64,000 nucleotides of DNA from Paraburkholderia silviterrae (GTDB lineage: Bacteria > Pseudomonadota > Gammaproteobacteria > Burkholderiales > Burkholderiaceae), in contig NZ_SMRP01000017.1 in assembly GCF_004353915.1 (NCBI RefSeq), positions 1-64,000 of the forward strand. Direction: 5' to 3'. Below are positions 43,756-52,766 of the stretch, piece by piece. How positions within the stretch are numbered: the stretch's first letter is position 1; every line of letters starts with the position of its first letter. The notes under the pieces were generated by a model. The model saw only the letters and a program-made list of their open reading frames with translations. It ran no database searches and had not been told where the DNA came from. A program made the position numbers and the translations under genes.

Positions 43756-44276
43756 CCGACCAGGTGCTCATGGGGCGCCGGAAATTGATCGTCGTCCATG
43801 AGAATCGCGCGCGCCAATTTCGCACTGCTAGCGGTCTACGGCCGGCCCGCAGTGGTAGCAGAAAGCAGTGGTTCGCTACCGGTTTGAATTGACGCGGACG
43901 AACGCTTCGGCCGCCACGTAGCTGTCGATCGATACAACGGCGGGCGTGACCGTTGTACTTTGAAAGCCGCCCTTGCGGTCACAGCGAATCGAAGGGCAGA
44001 AGCCGGTCGGCTACGGAAGTTCGGTTCGACACCTCGCCCGCGGATAAGGCGGCGGTCGACGAGCTTCCGGGCTCGGCCAGTTTCTGCCGCTCGAGCAAAT
44101 GTAGCGACGGTCCGCCTGCAACCTGACACATGACGGACGCGATTCCACTGCGAGTTTCACCGTTCATCGCTGAACGATCCATTGGCAGCGCGCCGTTGTC
44201 TGCGCGCTGCGGTTTGCCGGATTGCTAGTCTGAGGCGGTCTGAGGCCGGGGGAGTTGGCGCGACGGGCACGGGTGA
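43756..44276. other. Intergenic region, no gene supported
   Basis: About 520 bases between convergent genes (MDR on plus, beta-propeller-like on minus). Frames on the minus strand are Arg/Thr-rich without ribosome sites. It may hold degraded coding sequence; nothing recognisable remains. Confidence 0.4.
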
Positions 44277-46205
44277 TCAGGGAGTCCAGCGATAAACAAC
44301 AATGCTGGTGCCGTTGTAGTCATCCTTGGTCACAACATACTCACCGTTCGAACGCAGCACCGATCTCAGCCCGTACATCGAATCCACGTCATTGCCGACG
44401 TACACGTTGCTCGGGTTGCTGTTGATGAGCGTGTTGTCCAGGCTGCCCGTCGTCAGGTTGAAGGCATCGATGTTCGGCACGGTGTGGACGTAGCCGACAA
44501 AGAGGTAGTTGCCGGCTGCGGTCATCGACTTCGGGTTCGTGCTCGTAAGATTGATAACTACAGGGTTGGTCTGATTCCCCGCCTTCCAGCCGTGGTAGAC
44601 CTCCACGCGAGTACCGATCGACGTCCAGTCTGTGCCTGCGATGTTAGCCAGGATGAGTGTGTCGGATTCGGGCAGATAGACGATGCGGCCAGGAGTGCCG
44701 ATCGTAGTAGGGATGGGCCATGATTGCACCGCACCCCATTGAGGTGTGCCGTCCGCAGCGAACCCCATGAGGTGCCAGTAACAGATCGTGGTAGAACAGG
44801 TGTTTCTGTCCAGACTTGCCCACACACCGCCCTGCGAGTCGAGTGCAAAGCCCTTGCGAATGTGCGTGGATGCCATGCCCAGCACACTGGTCACCCAACC
44901 ATCCGGGATCGCAATATACCCCGATACCGAAGGGTTGAAATGCTCGATTGCAAAGTTATCCGGGTTCTGGTCTGTCGATGCCAATATGCGGTTCCCGCCC
45001 ACATTTGCGACCATACCGAAGTGCAAGCCACGACCGGCGTAGGTTGTGCTTAGTCGCAGGTCGTTGGGGTAGGTGAAGGGATCGACAGTGTTCGCGACAA
45101 AGGTCCAGTTTGATCCGCCTGTACCGCTATAAATGTTGGTTCCACTGTAGAAATCAGTAGCATCCGTTGCAGGATCAGGCGCTCCAATGGCTTCAAAATT
45201 GAATGCCTGTAATCTGTACTTGAGTGCTCGAGTCGCGTCGTACGCGTAGATGTCCGTGCCTCCTGTTCGTCCGTGGTCCCAACTGCCGCCCCAAGGCTGG
45301 GAGAGGATATAGATGTTGCCCGCAGAGTCCCGCCCAATGCCATCGATTCGAGCGAAGCGCAGGCTGCCTACCTGGCCTTTGATTCCAGTGGTTACGTCGA
45401 GGTACCCGCCCTTGATGCCGAAGGTTGAGACCTGGGTGTAAGTGCGCGTGTCGTAGATCTTGACCTGTTGGTCTGGCCCGGCGTCGCCGATCCAGAGGTA
45501 CTGGGTAGTCGGGTCGAAGTAGAGGGCGTGGGGCTGGACACCTGCGGCGAGAGTGACCGTGCCGAGGGACTGACCGGCGAGGTTGAAGTGCTGGAGCGCG
45601 CCTTCTGTCTCTTGCGCGATGATCAGGTTGCCGTTTCGGTCGAAGGCAATTGCGCCTGGATCAGTCACGGCGATGTCAAGAATCCATGCGCCGTCGGTTT
45701 TGTAGACGCGCACGCGGTTGCCTGGATGGTCGGATGCGGCCCAGTATTGACCCCACGTCGCGATGCCGGTGATGACGTCCGCGCGGCGCTCGGTGGTGTC
45801 GGCGCTGACCTGAATCTGCTGGTCGTTCGCACCGGTCGCGCGGATGTAGCGGAAGACCATCCCGTTCACGAAGACGCCGTTGACACGGCCGAATTGGCGG
45901 GGGGCCCACAGGTACATCGCATTGCCGGTAATCGCCGAGCCCTGCGGCTCACCGTGCGCGCCGATGCTGCCCGCATTGGCACCGTCCTTGTAGATCGCAA
46001 TGCCGCCTTCGTTCTCGTCCCACATGGAAGCGGTATAGATGGTGCCTTCTGGCGCGACCCACATCGAACGCGCGGCGTTACCTACGTGAGTGGCGTTAGT
46101 CCCAAACGTGTTCGCTATCCAGTCAGTCGTGTACTGCCCCTGACATTGTGGCGTGATCGTACCGCTGAGCACTGCCGCGAGGAATGCGGCATAGATTCGT
46201 TTCAT
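44277..46205 (-). CDS. Large secreted beta-propeller-like protein
   Basis: 642 residues. A signal peptide (MKRIYAAFLAAVLSGTITPQCQG) precedes a long repetitive beta-sheet protein. Repeated blocks of NHL/SMP30-like type occur: GAIAFDRNGNLIIAQETEG, HALYFDPTTQYLWIGDAG, RIDGIGRDSAGNIYILSQ, GFALDSQGGVWASLDRN and RIVYLPESDTLILANIAG. This indicates one or two beta-propellers outside the cytoplasm. No catalytic motif is evident; NHL-like propellers bind ligands or carry lactonase or lyase activity. GC content appears lower than that of the flanking genes. No partner genes are adjacent. Confidence 0.75.
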   Translation of the reverse strand: MKRIYAAFLAAVLSGTITPQCQGQYTTDWIANTFGTNATHVGNAARSMWVAPEGTIYTASMWDENEGGIAIYKDGANAGSIGAHGEPQGSAITGNAMYLWAPRQFGRVNGVFVNGMVFRYIRATGANDQQIQVSADTTERRADVITGIATWGQYWAASDHPGNRVRVYKTDGAWILDIAVTDPGAIAFDRNGNLIIAQETEGALQHFNLAGQSLGTVTLAAGVQPHALYFDPTTQYLWIGDAGPDQQVKIYDTRTYTQVSTFGIKGGYLDVTTGIKGQVGSLRFARIDGIGRDSAGNIYILSQPWGGSWDHGRTGGTDIYAYDATRALKYRLQAFNFEAIGAPDPATDATDFYSGTNIYSGTGGSNWTFVANTVDPFTYPNDLRLSTTYAGRGLHFGMVANVGGNRILASTDQNPDNFAIEHFNPSVSGYIAIPDGWVTSVLGMASTHIRKGFALDSQGGVWASLDRNTCSTTICYWHLMGFAADGTPQWGAVQSWPIPTTIGTPGRIVYLPESDTLILANIAGTDWTSIGTRVEVYHGWKAGNQTNPVVINLTSTNPKSMTAAGNYLFVGYVHTVPNIDAFNLTTGSLDNTLINSNPSNVYVGNDVDSMYGLRSVLRSNGEYVVTKDDYNGTSIVVYRWTP

Positions 46206-46239
46206 GACTTACCCCCAATTTGCAACACGTGCAACGGCT

Positions 46240-46265
46240 GCCATCAGGAGTCCGGATGGCTTTTT
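46240..46265 (+). terminator. Plus-strand terminator-like hairpin 1
   Basis: GCCATC and GATGGC arms around a nine-base loop, followed by TTTTT. It reads on the plus strand, although the adjacent gene upstream on this DNA is on the minus strand. Confidence 0.5.
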
Positions 46266-46329
46266 CACTGAGGCGGCTGGCAAGTGAAGGGATGCGGTCC
46301 GGCGCAATGAAATCGGCGGGCCGTAGAGG

Positions 46330-46354
46330 CCGGCGCGGTCCGCGCCGGTTTTTT
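46330..46354 (+). terminator. Plus-strand terminator-like hairpin 2
   Basis: CCGGCGCG-GTC-CGCGCCGG is a perfect 8-bp GC stem followed by six T, an excellent Rho-independent terminator. No plus-strand gene lies directly before it. Confidence 0.75.
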
Positions 46355-46666
46355 CAGTCGATCGACATGCTTCTGAAAAGTAGTGCTCTGGGCGTGAAAC
46401 CCGAAGATGAAACCAGGCAGAAGTGTGCGATAGCGCACAATGACATTTTTATGGCACTGTCACATTAACGGGTTCTGCCGCACCTGGTCATGCGGATCAA
46501 CGAACGACCATGTAGTTGCGCTCTGTCTGTATTGTTCTGATTCCAAAGACAGTGAATTCTTCGAATAGGTATTTACCCCTAACCCACAACCCCTCTAGAC
46601 TGCCTTCACCGCTGCAGACAAACACGCAAGCAGCCAAAAGAGAAAGTAAATCTGGAGGTAATAGTC

Positions 46667-46933
46667 ATGAAAACGCTCGTCCAAGCTGTCGTTATCGCCG
46701 CTACCCTTGCTGCCCCGGTTGCCGTTTTCGCCCAATCGAACCAGCCGCTGACCCGTGCGCAAGTCCGCGAAAAACTGGTCCAGATCGAAAAAGCCGGCTA
46801 CAACCCTGCACGTTCGAACCCCAATGAATATCCGGCTAACATTCAAGCAGCTGAAGCCCGGGTCGCTGCGCAAAACAGCGCCGTGGGCGGCGTGAACAAC
46901 GGTTCGTCGCAGGCAGGCCAGGCAGCGCGGTAA
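46667..46933 (+). CDS. DUF4148 secreted protein
   Basis: 88 residues with signal peptide MKTLVQAVVIAATLAAPVAVFA, cleaved before QSNQPLTRAQV. The mature part has the DUF4148 signature RAQVREKLVQIEKAGYNPAR followed by NPNEYPANIQAAEARVA. These short periplasmic proteins occur in many copies in Burkholderiales; their function is unknown. GGAGG lies at a suitable distance upstream. A strong stem follows the gene at 46964-47001. Confidence 0.93.
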   Translation: MKTLVQAVVIAATLAAPVAVFAQSNQPLTRAQVREKLVQIEKAGYNPARSNPNEYPANIQAAEARVAAQNSAVGGVNNGSSQAGQAAR

Positions 46934-46963
46934 GCTCCCAAGCCGCAACGCAGTTCATCTCTC

Positions 46964-47001
46964 CTGGCCCGCCATCGCAGGTTGTTGCGATGGCGGGCCA
47001 G
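46964..47001. terminator. Strong hairpin between DUF4148 and MFS genes
   Basis: A perfect 16-bp stem, CTGGCCCGCCATCGCA with TGCGATGGCGGGCCAG, and a six-base loop, between convergent genes. Only two T follow on the plus strand, but the stem is strong enough to act as a bidirectional terminator. Confidence 0.75.
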
Positions 47002-47150
47002 TTGCGCTTCAGGCGTTCGCCGCATTGCTGCGCGGCTCAGGCGTGATCAGGTCATTGAGCGAGGTCCAAAGCGGCGCAAGATTCCTCCGACCGATTCGTT
47101 CATAAAAGGCCGCACGTTCGGGCGTCTCCATCACGGCTCCTTTGCCAGGG

Positions 47151-48461
47151 TCATCGGACATCATGTCCTCCGTTCTCTACGGGCTCGTTCCCGCGTTTGC
47201 CAAATATCCGCATGGGAGCCGTTTCCTTCAATGCCGCGACCGCGATCGCTCCGGCGCAGATCGTCCAGAGCGGCATGGTGACCGCATGCTCGATACCGAA
47301 ATGCTTGGCCAGATAACCCGCATAAGCCGGCGCCACGCCACCACCGAAGACTTCACCAATACCGATGATCATGCCGGACGCAGTGGACATCAGCTGCACC
47401 GGCACGGCTTCAGCCGCGACCGGACCGACGGTCAGCGTGATCAGGCTATACAGACAGCCCATCGCGATCATCAGGCAAACGAACAAGGGAACGGGCGCCG
47501 CACCCGTTCGCAGAAAGATCCACAGCGACAGAAATACGCCTGCAGTTGAAAGCAGCATGACGGGCTTGCGACCCACGCGATCCGACAGCGCCGGCAGCAC
47601 GAGCGCGCCAATCGCCCCGCCAAAGCCAAGTGACGAAAGAACGAAGCCCATCTGCTGCAAGTCGAGATGCAGATAGTCGACGAGATAGTTGGGGAACAGC
47701 GCCGCAATGACAATCTGACAAGCCAGCCAGCACAGCATGCACAGGATGCCAAGCGGTACATTGCGATAGCGAAATACCTCATACCAGCGATGTTGGGCCG
47801 TATCGTGCGTCGCGGTGTGTTTCGCGATTTCGATCGGCGACGGCCGGCGCAATACCCGTTGAGAGAGGAACGCCACGACGAGACCCGGTAGGGCCACCAG
47901 CAGGAAAATCCACGGCCAGTTCATTACCTTGAGAAGCTGTGTCACGATGATCGGTGTGAGACCCAGCCCGAACAGAGCCGGCATCATTTGCTGGATGCCG
48001 ACATTGCGTCCGTGCCGGCTCGGTGGCGACGCATCCATAGTCGCGACGATGCTCGCAGGCGTGAAGGCGCCCTCGGCCACGCCCATGAAGGCACGGATGG
48101 CGATCAGGCTGCCGACCCCAGTCGCGAGTCCGCCGAGCCCTGCCAGCAACGAAAATCCGATCATCGCCGGCACGATGACTCTCTTGAAGCCTATCCTGTC
48201 CGAGAGATTGCCCGTCAGGAGCGCAGACAAGCCCCAGGCGAGCGCTAGCGCTCCGGTGATATGCCCGAGATCCTGATAATCGAGCTTCAGGTCGCGCATC
48301 AATACCGGCATCAACGGCACGATCAGGAAGCGATCAATGCCGACCAGCCCCATGCCAAGGGCCATCAGCGTGACGGCCTTCCATTCATAGCGGTTTGACG
48401 GCTCAATGTGTGATGGCGCATCGGTTTCAAGATCGCCTGGCGCCAGAGATTCATCGATCAT
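47151..48461 (-). CDS. MFS transporter
   Basis: A 436-residue cytoplasmic-membrane transporter with 12 helices. The loop 2-3 motif appears as GNLSDRIGFKRVIVPAMIGFS and its repeat as LPALSDRVGRKPVMLLSTAG, both typical of the major facilitator superfamily. It resembles aromatic-acid or sugar-acid/H+ symporters, but no specificity motif was identified. Upstream, at 48517-48557, is a motif that recurs at 50648-50688. It is on the same strand as the BON and porin genes further right. Confidence 0.9.
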   Translation of the reverse strand: MIDESLAPGDLETDAPSHIEPSNRYEWKAVTLMALGMGLVGIDRFLIVPLMPVLMRDLKLDYQDLGHITGALALAWGLSALLTGNLSDRIGFKRVIVPAMIGFSLLAGLGGLATGVGSLIAIRAFMGVAEGAFTPASIVATMDASPPSRHGRNVGIQQMMPALFGLGLTPIIVTQLLKVMNWPWIFLLVALPGLVVAFLSQRVLRRPSPIEIAKHTATHDTAQHRWYEVFRYRNVPLGILCMLCWLACQIVIAALFPNYLVDYLHLDLQQMGFVLSSLGFGGAIGALVLPALSDRVGRKPVMLLSTAGVFLSLWIFLRTGAAPVPLFVCLMIAMGCLYSLITLTVGPVAAEAVPVQLMSTASGMIIGIGEVFGGGVAPAYAGYLAKHFGIEHAVTMPLWTICAGAIAVAALKETAPMRIFGKRGNEPVENGGHDVR

Positions 48462-48516
48462 TTTTGTCTCCTGCTCGTATTTCGCATTGGTGTTGTGACT
48501 GACTATCGACGCTGCG

Positions 48517-48557
48517 GTGATCGATGTCCAACGATAAAAATCGACTACGAGATCTCG
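48517..48557. promoter_or_regulatory. Repeated regulatory motif upstream of the MFS gene
   Basis: GTGATCGATGTCCAACGATA followed by AAAAT and, after a short spacer, CGAGATCTCG (a perfect 10-bp palindrome). A close copy lies at 50648-50688. ATCG-N8-CGAT inside it fits a LysR-type binding box. Confidence 0.45.
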
Positions 48558-48627
48558 TTAAATGACCACCAGTCATTCGAGTTCCAAAGCCAAGGCCGTT
48601 GCATGCCCCGCAACGGCCGATTCCCGA

Positions 48628-48993
48628 TTACCGCTCTATCGCATACACACTGAGGCGATTGTCGACTGACGAGACGCCAGGAACGCTCCTGGCGATTTCG
48701 CCAGCGCGATTCACCTGATCACTCTTCGGCACAGAACCCGACAACGTCACAACGCCGCCTTTCGCGTAGACGAACAACTGCGTCATGTCGATCCCCTTGG
48801 CCTTCGCCATTGCACCACGCACCTTCCTGGCGAGCTGACGATTAGCGATCCTGACCGATTTAGCGCCAGGTGCGCTGCCCGCATCAGCCGACGCTACCGC
48901 CGCGCTGCTATTGCCGTTTTGCGCCAACGCCGAAAACGATGCGATAGTGATTGCCAATGCAACCACCAATCCGATCTGCGCTACTGCTCTCAT
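48628..48993 (-). CDS. BON-domain periplasmic protein (second copy)
   Basis: 121 residues. Signal peptide MRAVAQIGLVVALAITIASFSALA, cleaved before QNGNSS, then an Ala/Ser-rich spacer and one BON domain (RQLARKVRGAMAKAKGIDMT, VYAKGGVVTLSGSVPKSDQV, RSVPGVSSVDNRLSVY). It is a paralogue of the protein at 18994-19377. It lies 160 bases downstream of a porin gene and may be co-transcribed with it. The ATG at 48993 was chosen because it opens the signal peptide. Confidence 0.9.
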   Translation of the reverse strand: MRAVAQIGLVVALAITIASFSALAQNGNSSAAVASADAGSAPGAKSVRIANRQLARKVRGAMAKAKGIDMTQLFVYAKGGVVTLSGSVPKSDQVNRAGEIARSVPGVSSVDNRLSVYAIER

Positions 48994-49151
48994 TTTGCTT
49001 CCCTCGATGTTGGAGGTGTTGGAGACCGACCTGGATTCGCCCGGAAGCTTGCGAGTCAATGCCGGCATATTCCCTTAGGGAGACACAGCCGCTGCGGCGG
49101 CTCTCCGACTAGGATCGCCCTTCGGGCCGGCCGGCCTAACGTCCGTCAGCC

Positions 49152-50237
49152 TCAGAACGAATGCTTCACGCCAATCTGGACACCGGTTTGATTGCTGTCG
49201 GTAGACGACGTCTTATAGGCAGCAGACGTACCGTTGTACGAATCGAAGTTGAGTGCCGAGTGACGAGAAAAACCCACTACCAGATACAGATCGGTGCGCT
49301 TCGACAGCAGATAGTCACCGATGGCCATAATCTGCTGCGGGCTGGCCGGCCTCGTCACCTCGCCGTTGAATCCGGTTGCCGTACGAATCCGGTCGTAGTA
49401 GTACGCAATGGTCAGAATCTTGTCGACCGCCAACAGGTAGCGCGCAGCAGCCCAGAAGTAATCGTCGCGAGCGGCGTACCCGGCGAGCGAATCGTTCTTG
49501 CCATAGCGATATCCTCCCATGAGCTTGAGCGCGGCGGTCGAATAGGTAACGCCGATAGCCGCCTTCTCGAACCGCGCATAACTGCTGCCGACACCCAGCG
49601 CACGATGAAGGTTGTCGTAGCCCAGACTGACGGAGACCGTGCCGTTATCGTATGAGGCAGCGCCGCCGTAACCCGAGCCATTCGAAAACTGCCCCGCGAG
49701 GTTGCTGAAGGAATAGTGTCCAATTAGCGTCACCGGTCCAAAGGCGTTCTTGTATTTGACGACATTGCTCTCCCATAGGTTGGAGCCGACTTCCGCAACG
49801 ACCGGCTCGTACGTGCCCGCGAGATCCGTCGGCGACGATGGGTAGAGTGCATCCACGAGGGAGGTGTACTGCCGCCCAAAGCGAAGCGTGCCCGCTTTCG
49901 GCGACGTCAGACCGACCCACGCGCTACGACCGAAAAATTCCTGCATCAGCGCGCCGTTGGGGACCAGAAACCCGCTCTCCACCTGGAACTCCGCCTTCAG
50001 GCCACCTCCAAGGTCCTCGTTGCCAGCCAGACCCCAGCGGGAGCCGCCAGAGCGAGCCCCGTCCGCCATCGACCAGCGATTGCCGGTCGACGCAGGCTGG
50101 CCTGGGCTGATTGGCCAATGATTGGTGAACTCAATTGCGGTGTCGAGAATGCCGTAGAGCGTTACCCTCGATTCAGCATGCCCACAAGCCGCAAACGTCC
50201 CAGCCACCAAGCCGGCAAACATCTGCCTCATCATCAA
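49152..50237 (-). CDS. Outer-membrane porin (second copy)
   Basis: 361 residues. Signal peptide MMMRQMFAGLVAGTFAACGHA, then ESRVTLYGILDTAIEFTNH, the porin mature start. Further marks are RWGLAGNEDLGGGLKAEFQVESGF, GTLRFGRQYTSLVDALYP and the terminal strand GVQIGVKHSF ending in Phe. It forms a trimeric diffusion channel. It is upstream of the BON gene and the MFS gene on the same strand, which would give outer- and inner-membrane passage for one substrate if co-regulated. Confidence 0.95.
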   Translation of the reverse strand: MMMRQMFAGLVAGTFAACGHAESRVTLYGILDTAIEFTNHWPISPGQPASTGNRWSMADGARSGGSRWGLAGNEDLGGGLKAEFQVESGFLVPNGALMQEFFGRSAWVGLTSPKAGTLRFGRQYTSLVDALYPSSPTDLAGTYEPVVAEVGSNLWESNVVKYKNAFGPVTLIGHYSFSNLAGQFSNGSGYGGAASYDNGTVSVSLGYDNLHRALGVGSSYARFEKAAIGVTYSTAALKLMGGYRYGKNDSLAGYAARDDYFWAAARYLLAVDKILTIAYYYDRIRTATGFNGEVTRPASPQQIMAIGDYLLSKRTDLYLVVGFSRHSALNFDSYNGTSAAYKTSSTDSNQTGVQIGVKHSF

Positions 50238-50736
50238 AAGTCTCCTCCATTTATCGTTGCCATCTCGAAACCCTTCCCATTCATTTGATTAGCAATACTA
50301 TTTTTTATGATCGAATTTCACGTCCAACGAAATCCGCCATCGGTCGCTCCTGGCTTCCGACCTTCGGCGCGTCTGCGTCACCTGCCCTCCCCCCGTTCCG
50401 CACGTGCGTAGGCCATCCTGCGTGCGGATTCAGGATGAGCGCCCCGATCTGAAATCCGGACGTGCATCGACGTTCGATTTCCGGCGCGCAAGGTTTCTCC
50501 CAGGCATCGATCGATGCCGGTACGAATGGAGTCTGGAATTTGGAGTGCGAATGGTTCAAACGAGAACCAATGCGTCAGTCATGGGAAGGCTGCCGATCGT
50601 CTTCTCCCGGCTTGCGTTTTGCATTGCTGCAAACTATCGGGGCAGCCGTGATCGCTGTCTAACGATTAAAAATAACCACGCGATCTCGATACTTAATCAC
50701 CCACATTCCGGTTTCCGGAAAAATGGTCGATGGGGA
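50238..50736. other. Intergenic region upstream of the porin
   Basis: About 500 bases. It holds the porin promoter, a CATCCTG/CAGGATG inverted repeat (near 50413-50436) and the second copy of the MFS-upstream motif (50648-50688). A minus-strand frame at 50305-50559 exists but shows no recognisable domain. The arrangement may reflect loss of a gene that once used the 50.65-kb promoter. Confidence 0.4.
50648..50688. promoter_or_regulatory. Second copy of the MFS-upstream motif
   Basis: GTGATCGCTGTCTAACGATT, AAAAAT and then CGCGATCTCG. It matches 48517-48557 at most positions and in order, including the ATCG-N8-CGAT core. It lies just beyond the LysR stop codon and 410 bases upstream of the porin start. 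Confidence 0.45.
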
Positions 50737-51645
50737 CTATCGGCTTGGTGACACGTAAAGCATCTGGCCGGCGAGCCCGGCTGCGGTCTCACGAAAGTTC
50801 GGGACTGCCGGATTGTCCGTGCCGGAGTTCCATGCCGCGATCAGCTCATAAGGCGTGAACAGGTCGTCCACGGGTATGTAGATGACGCCGAGTTGCGGGA
50901 TGCGCGCGACCCACTCGGGCACCAACGTAACGCCAAGGCCCGCGCTGACAAGCGCAAGGAGCGTATGAAGCTGTTCGGCCTCCTGAACGATGCGAGGTGC
51001 AAACCCGGCCGACGCGCAGCACGCGACGATGATTTCCAGAAGCCGGCTATTCATTTTCCGGGGGAACAGAACGAACGGCTCGCTAGCGAGCGCGACGAGG
51101 GACAGCGACGATCGTGCGGCAAGCGGATGCCCCTCCGGGATGGCCGCCACTAAAGGGGCCGCCGCGAGCGCGACTGACTTGAGCGCGTGCCCAGGGGATG
51201 GAGAAGGCATGATTCCAATATCGATGACCGAGGTCCGAAGCGCCTCGATCTGTGCGCTTCGATCGAGCGGATGCAGCGTCAACTCGACCTGCGGCCACCT
51301 CTGGAGAAAGTCGCGAATTATCGGCGGCAGCATGGTCCACAGTATGTTATCGACGAAGCCGATCGCAAGCCGCCCGACCGTACCGTCCGCCGACGCCCGA
51401 GCGCGGCGCATGGCCTCATCTGCCCGGCGAAGCAGGTCCCGCGCTTCAGGCAAGAATATCTCCCCCGAAACAGTGAGTCGAACGTTGTGGCGCGAACGCT
51501 CCAGCACCGAAAATCCCAGCTCCTGTTCAAGCAGTTTCACCTGATGGCTTACCGCCGACTGCACCACGTGCATACGCTGCGCGGCGCGGCCGAAATGCAG
51601 TTCCTCCGCGACAGCCAGGAAATACCGAAGTCTACGCAGGTCCAT
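50737..51645 (-). CDS. LysR-family transcriptional regulator
   Basis: 302 residues of the CatR/BenM-like branch with MDLRRLRYFLAVAEELHFGR at the start and VVQSAVSHQVKLLEQELGFSVL as the recognition helix. The effector domain has LAIGFVDNILWTMLPPIIR and PFVLFPRKMNSRLLEIIVA. The ATG at 51645 is the canonical LysR start. It is the last gene of a minus-strand set of redox genes. It could control either that set or the porin/MFS genes to its left. Confidence 0.92.
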   Translation of the reverse strand: MDLRRLRYFLAVAEELHFGRAAQRMHVVQSAVSHQVKLLEQELGFSVLERSRHNVRLTVSGEIFLPEARDLLRRADEAMRRARASADGTVGRLAIGFVDNILWTMLPPIIRDFLQRWPQVELTLHPLDRSAQIEALRTSVIDIGIMPSPSPGHALKSVALAAAPLVAAIPEGHPLAARSSLSLVALASEPFVLFPRKMNSRLLEIIVACCASAGFAPRIVQEAEQLHTLLALVSAGLGVTLVPEWVARIPQLGVIYIPVDDLFTPYELIAAWNSGTDNPAVPNFRETAAGLAGQMLYVSPSR

Positions 51646-51791
51646 GATGAGAGAGCGACATAAGGTTGCAAAAGGCCAGTCGAAGTTCCGCACCGTCAGG
51701 CGCTTTCTTCACGAGCCGAACCACGGCCAATCGGCGCAGGCCCGCCCGGCAATCTACGACCGCCGTGCTTGCGTAGACCGGGCAATGGGCA

Positions 51792-52718
51792 TCAACGGAT
51801 CGCGTCGAGCACGACCTTGCCGCGTGCATGACGAGTCAAGTTCTTCTTCAGGGCATCGGCGGCACGCGACAGCGGAAAGACAGCCTCTACTTCTGCCACG
51901 AGCTCGCTCGAATCGAAGTGTGCGGCGATGGCCGCCAACTGCTTGCCGTCGGAGCGCGTTGCGAAATGTTTGGCCAGCACGCCTGCCGCCCTGGCGCGCT
52001 CGGCATCCGGCGGACTGACCGGCGACACCAAAACTCCGCCCGGCTTCAACAGCGACCAGGAACGATCCTGCGTTTCGCCGCCAACCAGATCCAGGACGAT
52101 GTCCACGGACGAAACGATCTGTTCGAAGGACTCCGTGCGGTAGTCGATAACCTGCGTCGCGCCAAGCCGTCTGACGTAGTCGAGATTGCCGGACGACGCC
52201 GATCCGATGACGTTCGCACCAGCGATTCTGGCCACTTGCACCGCCATGCTGCCCACGCCGCCCGCCGCGCCGTGGATCAGCACGCGCTGCCCCGGCTTGA
52301 CGCCAGCATGCTCGTGCAACGCCTGCCATGCAGTCAATGCAGTCGCAGGCACACCGGCCGCGTCAAGCAGAGAGAGCTTTTGGGGCACCAAAGCCAGGCG
52401 TTCAACAGAGGCAACCACCTTGGTGGCATACCCGCCGACAATCCCGATGAAACCGAAGACCTCGTCACCCACGGCGAAGCCGGTGACCCCGGCGCCCAGT
52501 GCGGATATCGTTCCCGACACCTCGACACCCGGTATGTAAGGCAGTGGCAGCGGCAGGAAGGCCTTCATCCGGCCTTCCAGAATTTTCCAGTCGACCGGGT
52601 TGACGCCGCTCGCCGCGACGTCGATCAACACTTCGCCATCTCCCGGTACCGGGTCAGGGATATCTTCCAGCGTCAGAACTTCGGGGCCGCCATAGGCGTA
52701 AGCGCGTATCGCTTTCAT
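51792..52718 (-). CDS. NADP-dependent MDR oxidoreductase
   Basis: 308 residues. MKAIRAYAYGGPEVLTLEDI, AASGVNPVDWKILEGRM and PYIPGVEVSGTISALGAGV form the catalytic domain. VLIHGAAGGVGSMAVQVARIAG is the AxxGxxG cofactor motif, and LLDAAGVPATALTAWQAL precedes it. It is zinc-free quinone-oxidoreductase type, active on enones or quinones. The ATG at 52718 has GGAG upstream. It lies 48 bases downstream of an SDR gene, probably in one operon. Confidence 0.93.
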   Translation of the reverse strand: MKAIRAYAYGGPEVLTLEDIPDPVPGDGEVLIDVAASGVNPVDWKILEGRMKAFLPLPLPYIPGVEVSGTISALGAGVTGFAVGDEVFGFIGIVGGYATKVVASVERLALVPQKLSLLDAAGVPATALTAWQALHEHAGVKPGQRVLIHGAAGGVGSMAVQVARIAGANVIGSASSGNLDYVRRLGATQVIDYRTESFEQIVSSVDIVLDLVGGETQDRSWSLLKPGGVLVSPVSPPDAERARAAGVLAKHFATRSDGKQLAAIAAHFDSSELVAEVEAVFPLSRAADALKKNLTRHARGKVVLDAIR

Positions 52719-52766
52719 GGGTAACTCCTGATTGAACGACCGTGCATGCACAGCCGCTTTGGTGTG

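Larger units (their letters stand above)
46206..46666. other. Intergenic region with two plus-strand terminators
   Basis: About 460 bases. It contains two terminator-like hairpins on the plus strand (46240-46265 and 46330-46354), a TGTGCG-ATAG-CGCACA stem (46424-46439), and the promoters of the flanking divergent genes. No open frame is convincing. Confidence 0.5.

Noticed and set aside
50305..50559. 84-codon minus-strand frame upstream of the porin as a gene
   Set aside because: No recognisable domain and no good ribosome site; kept only as a note on the intergenic region.
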